Below, piece after piece: positions 52,375 to 60,579 of a stretch of 64,000 nt of DNA. The first letter of the stretch is position 1. Every line of letters starts with the position of its first letter. This stretch comes from Aquabacter sp. L1I39 (GTDB taxonomy: Bacteria > Pseudomonadota > Alphaproteobacteria > Rhizobiales > Xanthobacteraceae), in assembly GCF_017742835.1 (NCBI RefSeq), contig NZ_CP072392.1, positions 4,834,080-4,898,079 of the forward strand, read 5' to 3'. The position numbers were made by a program, and so were the translations under genes. The notes under the pieces were generated by a model. It ran no database searches, had not been told where the DNA came from, and saw nothing but the letters and a program-made list of their open reading frames with translations.

Positions 52375-53121
52375 ATGCCGAACGGTAGTCTCGTCCCTTT
52401 TCGCCGCCTCGCCGGCCTAACCTTGATCCCGGCCTTGATCCCGGCCTTGATCCTGGCCTTGATCCTGGCTGTGCTTCTGCCCGAGGCGCTTGCGCGGGCG
52501 CAGGACCAGGCTGCGACCGGGACGCCGCAGCAACCAGCCCCCACCTTTCCCAAGGAAGCGGCCGGTAATCCCCCGCCGCCACGGGCGACCGAACAAGGCG
52601 GCCTTGATCCCGCCAAGGTGGATCTGGCCAAGCTTCAGGAATGGCGCCGGGGCCAGGAGGCGGAGTTCGCCGCCACCAAGCTGCGCATGGATTACTTCTA
52701 TTGGAACACCATGATGGGCGTCGCCATCGTCACGGTGTTCATCGTCTTCTTTTGCCTGATGCACCTTTTTGGCCGTGCGACGGGAAACTTCTCCCGCTAC
52801 TTCATCGTCATCACCGCCATCGGCACCACCATCTTCCTGATGGTCATGGGCTACACCGAAGCCCAGGTCGCCCCTGCCTTCGGCCTGTTGGGCACCATCC
52901 TCGGCTACATCTTCGGCAAGCAAGCGGGGGAGAGCGAGGCGAAGGTCGCAGCGCAGGACGGCGCCCACATAGCCGCGTCGGACATGAAAGCCACCGGCAA
53001 GCAGCAGGACAAAACCGGTGCGGACGCTAAGAACGAAGGCGCGACCGAGGAGAGACATCAGACCACCGGCGAGGGTCAGGATGGCAAGGGCGCTGACCAG
53101 GCAGGGGAGAAAGCCCAATGA
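52375..53121 (+). CDS. Membrane protein of unknown function with 12-bp tandem repeat
   Basis: A 248-residue protein not recognised by family. A first hydrophobic stretch (residues 15-36) contains LIPALIPALILALILA, encoded by four tandem copies of a 12-bp unit, and looks like a signal or anchor. A Pro-rich linker follows (55-72), then a charged region. Three more hydrophobic stretches are near residues 113-131, 143-160 and 168-181. The last 60 residues are hydrophilic, rich in Lys, Asp, Gln and Gly, and likely disordered. A longer frame from 52291 has a poor start. The stop overlaps the ATG of the next gene (ATGA), so the pair is translated together. An AT-rich tract at 52255-52290 probably holds the promoter. 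Confidence 0.7.
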   Translation: MPNGSLVPFRRLAGLTLIPALIPALILALILAVLLPEALARAQDQAATGTPQQPAPTFPKEAAGNPPPPRATEQGGLDPAKVDLAKLQEWRRGQEAEFAATKLRMDYFYWNTMMGVAIVTVFIVFFCLMHLFGRATGNFSRYFIVITAIGTTIFLMVMGYTEAQVAPAFGLLGTILGYIFGKQAGESEAKVAAQDGAHIAASDMKATGKQQDKTGADAKNEGATEERHQTTGEGQDGKGADQAGEKAQ

Positions 53122-53699
53122 GCCCGCACCCGCACCTCATCGCTCTCATCGCCATGGCGGCGCTCGGCCTCGCTGCACCCGCCGCCGCTCAGACCTCTGC
53201 GTCGCAGAGCACGGCGCCTTGGGCGCTGCAGTACCTTTTGCAGGCCCCTGCTGCCTCTATCCAAGACGTAACGAGGAAATATGGGGGCGCGCTAGCCTGC
53301 CCGACCTGCATGCCGGGTGCATACGGTCCTCTCGGGACGGAAGGAGCCATACCGCAGATCCGCCCTGGCCAGTTCGATAAATTCGTTGACGAAAAGAAAA
53401 GCACACGGCCTTGGGCCCCCACGCTGATCGCCTGCGCGCCCGTCCCCCTCAAAGTCGGCCCCGGCAAGATCGGCGTCATCAATGGAAGCGACCAAACGCT
53501 CACGTTCTCAGTCAAGCTCGGAGCCAGCGACCAAATCGTGAAGCTCGCGCCAGGAGAGATCGAGACCGTCACCGTCCTGATTGGCGGGACCGCGCTGGTG
53601 GGAACATCCGATAACAGCATCCCAGCCCAAACCCTCACCGGCGGGACGGTCTATCGGCTGAAGGCGCAAGATGGAAAATGGGCCTTTGTGGCCGACTGA
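53118..53699 (+). CDS. Secreted protein of unknown function
   Basis: A 193-residue protein with a clear signal peptide (LIALIAMAALGLAAPAAAQ, cut near residue 25). The mature part has a Cys pair in GGALACPTCMPGAYG near residue 65 and a third Cys in LIACAPVPLKVG. A predicted all-beta C-terminal half follows (GKIGVINGSDQTLTFSVKLGASDQIVKLAPGEIETVTVLIGGTALVG). That half looks like a small beta-sandwich with a DUF-like adhesin or chaperone shape, but no family can be named. It is translationally coupled to the membrane protein before it, so the two may form a periplasm-membrane pair. Confidence 0.72.
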   Translation: MSPHPHLIALIAMAALGLAAPAAAQTSASQSTAPWALQYLLQAPAASIQDVTRKYGGALACPTCMPGAYGPLGTEGAIPQIRPGQFDKFVDEKKSTRPWAPTLIACAPVPLKVGPGKIGVINGSDQTLTFSVKLGASDQIVKLAPGEIETVTVLIGGTALVGTSDNSIPAQTLTGGTVYRLKAQDGKWAFVAD

Positions 53700-53945
53700 C
53701 AGCATCGGCGGCGGCCATCCTCCGCCCCCTCCTCCGTCCTGTCCCCCCTTGGCGTGACGTGACGCCTTCCCAGGCGCCCCAATGGCGCCGCGTTTGCACG
53801 GCTGCCCCACCGCAGGCCCGCATCGAATGTCATCCCCCTGTCACACTCCCAAGGTTAGTGCGCCCCTCATCATAAGCTGCGCCCAGGCAGCGATGGGGCG
53901 CGCCCCGGCTGAGGGCGATCCTGGCACGGAGCCATGGGGAGCCAC

Positions 53946-54662
53946 ATGCCGTTCATCACCTCCTTCCACCCCGACGAGTTCGTCAGCACCCTGTTCAGCC
54001 TGACGGTCGCCTTCGCCATGGGCACCCTCATCGGGGCCGAGCGGCAATATCGCCAGCGCATGGCGGGGCTGCGCACCAATGTGCTGGTGGCCATCGGCGC
54101 CTGCCAGTTCGTGGACATGTCCATGCAGCTGGACGGCGCGTCGGGGGCGGTGCGCGTGATCGCCTATGTGGTGTCGGGCATCGGCTTCCTGGGCGCCGGC
54201 GTCATCATGAAGGACGGCGCCAATGTAAGCGGCCTCAACACCGCCGCCACCTTGTGGTGCTCGGCGGCGGTGGGCGCCTGCGCGGGGGCGGACCTGGTGG
54301 CCCAGGCGGTGGCGCTCACCTTGTTCGTGCTGGCCGGCAACACCTTGCTGCGCCCCCTGGTGCGCTGGCTGGAGCGCCGGCCCCAGAGCGAGGAGACGGA
54401 GGCCTGCTACGAGGTGATCATCCTCGGTTCATCGGCGGCGGCGGTGGATCTCCAGGCGCATGTGGCCAGAGTTCTGGAAGAGGCCTCCTTCCCCGTGGCC
54501 GACATCGAGGTGGTGGAACGGCCCAACGACATGGTGGAGCTGACCGCGCAGCTGGTCTCCTCCACCGCCAGCAAGGCCGAACTGGACACGCTCATGGGCC
54601 GCCTGCGCACGATGGAGGCGGTGTCTTCCGCCCATTGGTTCCGCAGCGCTGGCGGCGAGTGA
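53946..54662 (+). CDS. MgtC/SapB family membrane protein
   Basis: A 238-residue protein. The N-terminal MgtC domain has five helices and the family signature AMGTLIGAERQYRQRMAGLRTNVLVAIGACQF (residues 24-55). GIGFLGAGVIMKDGANVSGLNTAATLWCSAAVGACAGA follows. The C-terminal cytosolic ACT-like part (about 148-235) suggests ligand control. MgtC proteins act in Mg2+-limited growth and, in pathogens, in survival inside macrophages; here the role is unknown. GGGAGCCAC precedes the ATG, and an ATG four codons earlier is a weaker choice. Confidence 0.88.
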   Translation: MPFITSFHPDEFVSTLFSLTVAFAMGTLIGAERQYRQRMAGLRTNVLVAIGACQFVDMSMQLDGASGAVRVIAYVVSGIGFLGAGVIMKDGANVSGLNTAATLWCSAAVGACAGADLVAQAVALTLFVLAGNTLLRPLVRWLERRPQSEETEACYEVIILGSSAAAVDLQAHVARVLEEASFPVADIEVVERPNDMVELTAQLVSSTASKAELDTLMGRLRTMEAVSSAHWFRSAGGE

Positions 54663-54702
54663 GCCGCCTTATCCTTGCGGGGGCCTTGTCCTCGCGGGGG
54701 CC

Positions 54703-55395
54703 TTATCCCCGCGCGGGCTTGGCGTCCGCCGGCTTGGCGGGAAGGCTGAGGATCTCCGCCAGCGCCACCAGCGGCGGCACCAGGAAGCACCAGATGCCCA
54801 CCGCCAGATAGGCGAGCGCCGCCGCTGCGCAGCCGCCGCAGAAGCTGACGAAGAACAGCCCCTGCCGCTTCAGCCGCGCCCGCACGGGGGCAAGGTCGCC
54901 GCCCGGCGGCGGACGCCAGACATGGGCCACGTCGAGCAGCACCTGCGTCATGGTGCCGGTCATCACGGTGGAGGGCGGGGCATCGGTGAGGTGGGTCCGA
55001 TGCAGGGCATTCTGCAGGGCCATGGCCCCCACCAGCGTCATGCCCATCATCACCGCCGCCGGAGCGTCGGGATCGGGCAGGACGCCCACATGGATGGCCA
55101 CCACCGCCGCATGGGCGAGCAGGATGAGCTTTGCCCCCATCAGGATGCGGAAATCGTCATGGCCACGGGCGAGGCTCGCATGGCTGACGAGGCGGGCGCA
55201 CACCACCACCAGGCAGAAGACGGGCACCGCGATGATTTTCGCCAATGCAGGCATTTCGCCATTGGCGATGGCGGCGGCGAAGGTGACGATGTTGCCGGTC
55301 ACATGGGCGGTGAACAGGCCGTGCAGCGTGACGAAGCCCGCCGCATCCACAAAGCCCGCATTGAAGCACAGAAGGCTCGGCAGGAGATATCTCAA
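54703..55395 (-). CDS. DUF1275 (YoaK) family membrane protein
   Basis: A 230-residue membrane protein with about six helices. The DUF1275 pattern is visible: FNAGFVDAAGFVTLHGLFTAHVTGNIVTFAAAI at residues 12-44, GMTLVGAMALQNALHRTHL, and VMTGTMTQVLLDVAHV. Family members are suspected small-molecule permeases but none has a well-proven substrate. It is convergent with the MgtC gene (40 nt apart) and 178 nt from the porin-like gene behind it, so probably transcribed alone. Confidence 0.82.
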   Translation of the reverse strand: MRYLLPSLLCFNAGFVDAAGFVTLHGLFTAHVTGNIVTFAAAIANGEMPALAKIIAVPVFCLVVVCARLVSHASLARGHDDFRILMGAKLILLAHAAVVAIHVGVLPDPDAPAAVMMGMTLVGAMALQNALHRTHLTDAPPSTVMTGTMTQVLLDVAHVWRPPPGGDLAPVRARLKRQGLFFVSFCGGCAAAALAYLAVGIWCFLVPPLVALAEILSLPAKPADAKPARG

Positions 55396-55573
55396 GGGGG
55401 TGCCTCCAACGGGAATCCGGCTCCCCGTTGAATAGCCGAGCCGCGCAGCCCACGCTTGCCTAACTTTGTCGGCTTCGCCGCGCCCCCGGCATCGTTCACC
55501 GGTTTACCTGTCCGCCCCCCGCTCACCGCACCGTCGGGCACGCCGCATCCAAGGCTTCACGCGTCGTGCAATC

Positions 55574-56419
55574 TCACCAGAAGCCCTTGCCGACGTTGAA
55601 GCTGTAGGTCAGCGAGACGCCGGCCTCGAACTGGTTGGTGTTCTGGGTCAGGGGCGAATCGGCGGCGGAGCCCAGCAGATTCAGGTAGGTGCCGTACATG
55701 CCGGCGGTGAAACCGTTGCCCAGTTGCTTGGTCATCTGCGCCGTCACGCCCCACTGGTTGAAGCCGGCCGAGGGAGAATAGGGCCGGGTGGGGTTGAGCA
55801 GCGCCGTGGTGACGAAGGACTGGTAGGGCGTCACGCCGAAATAGGCGTCCATATAGCCGGTGCCGGCATAATAAAGGCGCGGACCCACCGCAAATCCCCA
55901 GCCGCCCGGGGCATTGTAGATGAAGTCGGCCTTCATGGAGCCGACGATGCCGGAATAGCCGCCGGCCGCATAAAGCAGTTCACCGCGCAGGCGCAGCCAT
56001 TCAGCCGGGAACCATTCCGCAAACCCGCCCACCTGCACGGTGGTGCTGACATCGCCCATGCCGCGCAGCCGGTCGGAATCATCCGCATCCCGGCCCCAGT
56101 CCAGATTGGCGGCAGCGCCGACCGCGAACCGGCCAATGTCCAGCAAGGCGATGGAGGGGCTGTCATCAATGGAATGGAAGTCGTAGAGCTCGCTTTCCTT
56201 GCTCATGCTGAACAGGAAGCTGGGCACGATGCGGTAGCTGGAGCTGCCCGCATAATCGGGCTCCACGATGCCGGCGCCGCCGATGATGATGTACCAGTTC
56301 TCCTTCTGGGCCGGCTGGTCGAAGATGGTCTTCACATCTGCCGCCATGGCGCCTGAAGCGAGAAGGCCGAGGGCCACCACTGAACCAAGCGCGCGGGCAC
56401 CAAGGGAAGCGAAGAACAT
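55574..56419 (-). CDS. MipA/OmpV-family outer-membrane protein
   Basis: A 281-residue protein with a signal peptide (ASLGARALGSVVALGLLASGAMAA). A beta-barrel follows in alternating hydrophobic strands (YAGSSSYRIVPSFLFSMSKES, GGWGFAVGPRLYYAGTGY, FNQWGVTAQMTKQLGNGFTAGMYGTYLNLLG). The last residues are VSLTYSFNVGKGFW; a terminal aromatic residue is the mark for outer-membrane insertion. The GGAG-like AGGATTCC is near the ATG; a GTG nine codons earlier is possible. OmpV/MipA proteins act as porin or scaffold for murein enzymes. No partner genes are adjacent. Confidence 0.82.
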   Translation of the reverse strand: MFFASLGARALGSVVALGLLASGAMAADVKTIFDQPAQKENWYIIIGGAGIVEPDYAGSSSYRIVPSFLFSMSKESELYDFHSIDDSPSIALLDIGRFAVGAAANLDWGRDADDSDRLRGMGDVSTTVQVGGFAEWFPAEWLRLRGELLYAAGGYSGIVGSMKADFIYNAPGGWGFAVGPRLYYAGTGYMDAYFGVTPYQSFVTTALLNPTRPYSPSAGFNQWGVTAQMTKQLGNGFTAGMYGTYLNLLGSAADSPLTQNTNQFEAGVSLTYSFNVGKGFW

Positions 56420-56745
56420 GGAGGGGAATCCTGATAGACGTGCCACACTTTAGACACGTTAAATGCGCGCGTGGTGGCAAATATGCAACACCCCGTCGCG
56501 CATTTTGGAGGGAATAAAGTTAAGCATTCCTATCCCCCTTACCTGTGCATGCGAGAGGCAGCGACGATCAGTTATGACCGCCTGGATTCCAAGAAGAACG
56601 ACGTCTCATATTTCATTCTAATCTTGACCTTGGCCATTCGAGAACCTGTTCAGGCCATTCTTTCCGTGCTACCCGCCGTGTTCATCTTGTGGTCGCCCCC
56701 CGCCGGCAGCAGCGGCGGTTGGTGCCGTCCGGATCGGGGGATGCG
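56420..56745. other. 326-nt divergent gap, AT-richer than its surroundings
   Basis: It separates the outer-membrane protein gene from the LssY-like gene. A frame from 56471 stays open but overlaps the next gene and lacks any conserved feature. It must hold two promoters. A weak candidate for the rightward one is TTGACC (56624-56629) and TGTTCA (56647-56652) with 17 bp between, which is poor at -10. Confidence 0.45.
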
Positions 56746-58080
56746 GTGTTCGAGCTTTTCCTTCTCTTGATCGGCGGCCCGACCTTGCGTCGCAAATGGT
56801 GGGTGGTGGCGACCATCGGCCTGCTGTGGCTTGTGGTGGGCGTGCTGCTGCTGATTGATGCGCTCTTCAACGAGGTGCGCATCCCCGCCGACTATTTCGC
56901 CATCCCGCTGGTCATCATGGCCGCCGTGTCGTTCGGTGCCGGCGTCATGAGCCGCTCGCGGATGCATCGGACCATGCGCTTCATCAAGAGCGCGGTGTGC
57001 GTTATCATCATCCTCCTGCTGGTGGACGCGCCCTGGCATTCCGACATCGTCATTGCCTTCCTCGTGGGCACCCTGCTGATCGCCGACGCCATCTGGCGCG
57101 CGGGCAGCGCCTATGTGGTGCGGTTCCCCGCCTGGCGCAGCGCGCTGGTGCTGGCGGGCCTGGAATTCCTGATGGGCCTGTGGTCCTACGTGCCCTGGCC
57201 CACCCATTGGCGGGGCGAGGTGGGCTCGGACGTGGCCCAGCTCATCATCGTCGCGGCCGTGGGCGTCACCGCCTTCGGGCTGCGGGTGCGGCGCCTGCCG
57301 CAGGGCGTGCTGCTGGCCGACATCCTGGCCCAGACCCGCGCCGACCGCGCCGGGCAGACCCATCCGCATGTGGACGTGCCGGAACTGGCGGCGCCCCAGC
57401 GCTTCGACGACACGCTCACCGTGCACGTATGGACGCCCACGGGGGGCCTTGCCCCTCTCGCCCGGGGAGTTCAGCGCTATGTGGTGGCGCAGGATGAGAC
57501 GGGGGCGGCCTCCACCGGCCATGCGGCGCTCCAGCTGCCGCCGGACCTTTATATCAGCCATTATCCGGCGGTGGAGATCGAGCGTTCCCCAGACCAGTTC
57601 GCCCGCGTGCTGCGCGCCACCCGCGAGAATGACGTGCCTGGCGAGTTCAAGCCGAGCTATGAAAAGGAAAGCGCGGAATGGTGCCCCTCCACCATGCAAG
57701 TGCGCCTTGTCGGCATCAATGGCGCGGCGGTGCGGCGCTTCTGGGCGGACTACAGCACCGACAGCACCTATAACCTGACCTACCGCAACTGTTCGAGCGC
57801 CGTGGCCCGCGCGCTGGATGCCGCCATTGAGGGGCGGTACGCGGAAGAGATCCGCTCGCCCCTCTTCATCATCCGCCTGCTGAGCCTGCCGGAATTGTGG
57901 GTGGCCGGCCTCATGCACCGGCGTGCCGCCTGGATGGCCTGGACCCCGGGCATGGTGCTCGACTATGCGCGCGCCGTCTCCGGCATCCTCCAGATGGGCG
58001 GCGGACGGCGCAGCCTGCGCACCTTGCGCGCCGCCGCGCGGGCGCAGGCGGACGCTGGACACGCACCCGAAAACAAGTAA
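56746..58080 (+). CDS. HdeD/DUF308-like membrane protein with a cysteine-peptidase-like C-terminal domain
   Basis: A 444-residue protein. The N-terminal half has about eight helices (WWVVATIGLLWLVVGVLLLIDALF...FLVGTLLIADAIWR) in the arrangement of DUF308/HdeD proteins. From about residue 230 a soluble domain follows. It has TGHAALQLPPDLYISHYP and, 100 residues later, STYNLTYRNCSSAVARALDAAIEG. A His in GHAAL and a Cys in RNCSS are the layout of permuted papain-like (NlpC/P60, LRAT-like) enzymes. The catalytic claim is inference. The start GTG has GGGGGATGC before it; a GTG 19 codons up is an alternative. I recognise no gene name. Confidence 0.72.
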   Translation: MFELFLLLIGGPTLRRKWWVVATIGLLWLVVGVLLLIDALFNEVRIPADYFAIPLVIMAAVSFGAGVMSRSRMHRTMRFIKSAVCVIIILLLVDAPWHSDIVIAFLVGTLLIADAIWRAGSAYVVRFPAWRSALVLAGLEFLMGLWSYVPWPTHWRGEVGSDVAQLIIVAAVGVTAFGLRVRRLPQGVLLADILAQTRADRAGQTHPHVDVPELAAPQRFDDTLTVHVWTPTGGLAPLARGVQRYVVAQDETGAASTGHAALQLPPDLYISHYPAVEIERSPDQFARVLRATRENDVPGEFKPSYEKESAEWCPSTMQVRLVGINGAAVRRFWADYSTDSTYNLTYRNCSSAVARALDAAIEGRYAEEIRSPLFIIRLLSLPELWVAGLMHRRAAWMAWTPGMVLDYARAVSGILQMGGGRRSLRTLRAAARAQADAGHAPENK

Positions 58081-58176
58081 AGAATTGTCGACGCGAGCGA
58101 ATCCGACATCGGACGCGTATAAAAATACCGCTACTTCTGGTGGTGAAACAATATATCCGCGACGAGAGCTTCCAGG

Positions 58177-58512
58177 ATGCGCCAGCTTTTCATCCTTCCG
58201 GTCGCCTTAAGTCTTTTCCTTCCCGCTTTTGTTACGCATTCTTTCGCGCAGCCACAGCCGGATGTCTGCACGGGCAAGCGCTCCTGCTTCATGGCCTTCG
58301 ATGGGCCCGACCGCGGCTTCTGCGAGGCCTATGTGGAAGGCAAGTCCTGCTTCATGGCCTTCAACGATTCCAATGACCGGGGCTGGTGCCAGCACCTGCG
58401 CGAGGGAAAGTCCTGCTTCATGGCGCTGAACGGCCAGGCGCGCACTGATTGCGATGCCGGCCGCATCCCGCGCGCGCATCGCCACTGGCTCAATCTGTGC
58501 CGGGGCTGGTGA
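58177..58512 (+). CDS. Small secreted Cys-rich repeat protein
   Basis: A 111-residue protein. A signal peptide (residues 1-24, cut near SFAQ) is followed by three repeats of about 22 residues, each starting GK(x)SCFMA. They are at 33-54, 56-77 and 78-97, and the first two end in (D/E)xxxC-type spacing. The mature part has eight Cys (31, 37, 49, 58, 71, 80, 92, 108), enough for four disulfides. The function is unknown, and I do not recognise the family. It follows the HdeD-like membrane protein by 96 nt. It has a less GC-rich upstream region (TATAAAAATACC at 58118) that probably carries its own promoter. Confidence 0.72.
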   Translation: MRQLFILPVALSLFLPAFVTHSFAQPQPDVCTGKRSCFMAFDGPDRGFCEAYVEGKSCFMAFNDSNDRGWCQHLREGKSCFMALNGQARTDCDAGRIPRAHRHWLNLCRGW

Positions 58513-58620
58513 GCGCCCCGCTGGCGCTCCCCATCGCGCCCCTTGGGGCGATCGACGATCCAAAGACATGAGACGGCCCGCCGGCTTCGTCGGCGCGGTG
58601 ATCCAGAGGGGGACGGGCGG

Positions 58621-60435
58621 ATGTGTGTCGCGTGTGACTGGGCACCCCATTTCGAGCGCTTCGGCCTTGCCGTGGCAAAGGCATCCGGCCCGAGCCGCCG
58701 CAGCGTGCTGCGCGCCGGCGCCGCCATGGGAGCGGCGGCCGCCGCCGGCTCCCTGTTCCGGGCGAGCGAAGTGCTGGCGCAGGAGGCGTCCGGCCCGGCC
58801 GACTTCGTCTTCCATAACGGCCCCATCCACACGGTCGCCGGCCCCACCGGGGTCGAGGCGGTGGCAGTGACCGGCAAGACCATCGTCCATGTGGGCGACA
58901 AGGCCGGGGCGCTGAAGCTCGCCGGCCCGAAAACGCAGGTGATCGACCTGAACGGCCGCCTGCTCCTGCCCGGCTTCGTGGAGGGCCACACCCACCCCTT
59001 CCTCGGCGCCTTCTTGACCTCGGGCGTCGACCTCCAGCTTGCCACCAAGAAGGACGCCCTCGACGCCATCGCCACCTATGCCAAGGAACACCCCACCGGC
59101 CCCATCCGGGGCTTTGGCTGGCGGGTGGACATGTTCCCGCCCGAAGGCCCCACCCGGGCCGATCTCGATGCCGTCCTGCCCGATCGCCCGGGCTTCTTCT
59201 TCGCCATTGACGGGCACAGCCTGTGGGCCAATTCCAAGGCGCTGGAGATGGCCGGCGTCAATCGCGACACGCCCGACCCGATCCCGCGCTTCAGCTATTT
59301 CGTGCGCGACCAGAAGGGCGATCCCACCGGCTATGTGCTGGAGGTGAACGCGGTGCTGAGCCTCGTCAACGCCATCGAGCCGATCTCGGGCGCGGCCATG
59401 GCCGAGCTCCTGGAGGGCTGGCTGCCCAAGGCGGCGGCGGCGGGCATCACCACCGTGTTCGATGCCGGCGTGCCGCCCGTGGGCGGCGATGAGGGGGCGC
59501 TCATCGCCCTTTATGCGGAGTCGGAAAAGCGCGGCGTGCTGCCCTTCCGCGTCGTCGCCTCCTGCTCGGTGAAGGGCCCGCCCATCGACACTGCGGTGGC
59601 GGTGCTGAAAGACGTGCGCAGCCGGGTTTCAACCGAGCTGGTGCAGGTGAACGTGGTCAAGGTCATCGGCGACGGCTCGCAGGGCGGCTATACGGCCTGG
59701 CTCAACGCGCCCTATGCGGACAAGCCGGACAGCACGGGCGGCTCGCCCTTCACCGTGGAGCAGTGGCACCAGCTCATCGGCGCGGTGGATGGGGCCGGCT
59801 ATGACGTCCATGTCCATGCCTGCGGCGAGCGGACCGCGCAGGTGGCCCTCGACGCCTTTGAGAAGGCCATCGCCACCAACCCGCCGCGCGACCGCCGCCA
59901 CGCCATCGCCCATCTCGTCTATGTGGAAGACGCGGACAATGCCCGCTTCGGCAAGCTCAACGTCACCGCGCAATTCTCCGCCAACTGGTCCTCGGCTGAT
60001 CCCGATACGCTCAAGAACATGCGCGAGCGCCTGGGCGAAAAGCGCGCCACCAACATGTACCGCACCAAGACCGTGCTGAAGGAAGGCGGGCGCGTCTCCT
60101 TCGGCACCGACTGGCCGGCGGCGGGCTATTTCTCCACCTACAAGCCGCTGGATTCCATCGAGGTGGGCGTGACCCGCCAATTGGTGGGCCAGCCCGATGC
60201 CCCGGTCCTCGTGCCCACCGACGAGCGCCTCACCGTGGAAGAGGCGATCCACGCCAACACCCTGGGGGCGGCCTATCAGCTGCGCCTCGACGACAAGATC
60301 GGCTCCATCGCGGTGGGCAAGCTGGCGGACCTCATCGTCCTCGACCGCGACATCCTGAAGGGTGATCCCCACGACATCCACAAGGCCAAGGTGGAACTGA
60401 CCCTCATGAACGGGAAGGTCCGCCACCAGGCGTGA
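58621..60435 (+). CDS. Tat-exported amidohydrolase (YtcJ-like)
   Basis: A 604-residue amidohydrolase-3 family protein. After a long N-region with a CxxC (MCVACDW) comes the twin-arginine signal SRRSVLRAGAAMGAAAAAG (residues 30-49). Then a composite beta-domain follows and the metal motif GHTHPF (near 122). A TIM barrel has VNVVKVIGDGSQGGYTAWL (with a metal-bridging Lys) and HVHACGERT, and the second His block is AIAHLVYVEDADN. It ends in the C-terminal beta-part with IGSIAVGKLADLIVLDRD. Members hydrolyse imides, carbamates or N-acyl compounds; the substrate is unknown. GAGGGGGACGGGCGG precedes the ATG. It folds with metal in the cytosol before export. Confidence 0.85.
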   Translation: MCVACDWAPHFERFGLAVAKASGPSRRSVLRAGAAMGAAAAAGSLFRASEVLAQEASGPADFVFHNGPIHTVAGPTGVEAVAVTGKTIVHVGDKAGALKLAGPKTQVIDLNGRLLLPGFVEGHTHPFLGAFLTSGVDLQLATKKDALDAIATYAKEHPTGPIRGFGWRVDMFPPEGPTRADLDAVLPDRPGFFFAIDGHSLWANSKALEMAGVNRDTPDPIPRFSYFVRDQKGDPTGYVLEVNAVLSLVNAIEPISGAAMAELLEGWLPKAAAAGITTVFDAGVPPVGGDEGALIALYAESEKRGVLPFRVVASCSVKGPPIDTAVAVLKDVRSRVSTELVQVNVVKVIGDGSQGGYTAWLNAPYADKPDSTGGSPFTVEQWHQLIGAVDGAGYDVHVHACGERTAQVALDAFEKAIATNPPRDRRHAIAHLVYVEDADNARFGKLNVTAQFSANWSSADPDTLKNMRERLGEKRATNMYRTKTVLKEGGRVSFGTDWPAAGYFSTYKPLDSIEVGVTRQLVGQPDAPVLVPTDERLTVEEAIHANTLGAAYQLRLDDKIGSIAVGKLADLIVLDRDILKGDPHDIHKAKVELTLMNGKVRHQA

Positions 60436-60579
60436 CCGACCGGGCGGTGGAACGTTCCCGCCTTCCGCCGCCTGTGCCGGCTTTGGGGCCTGCGGTCGGG
60501 TTGTACCGGAGACCCTAATCGGTTTGACTGGCGCCCGGCGGGCCGAAGCGCCCGGCCTGTGGGGTGACCTGAGCGACCG

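Noticed and set aside
52421..52468. CRISPR-like repeat
   Set aside because: The units are 12 bp, directly adjacent without spacers, and keep the reading frame of a protein.
56471..56770. Possible small gene upstream of the HdeD-like protein
   Set aside because: It overlaps the better-supported gene, has no ribosome site, and shows no signal or conserved pattern.
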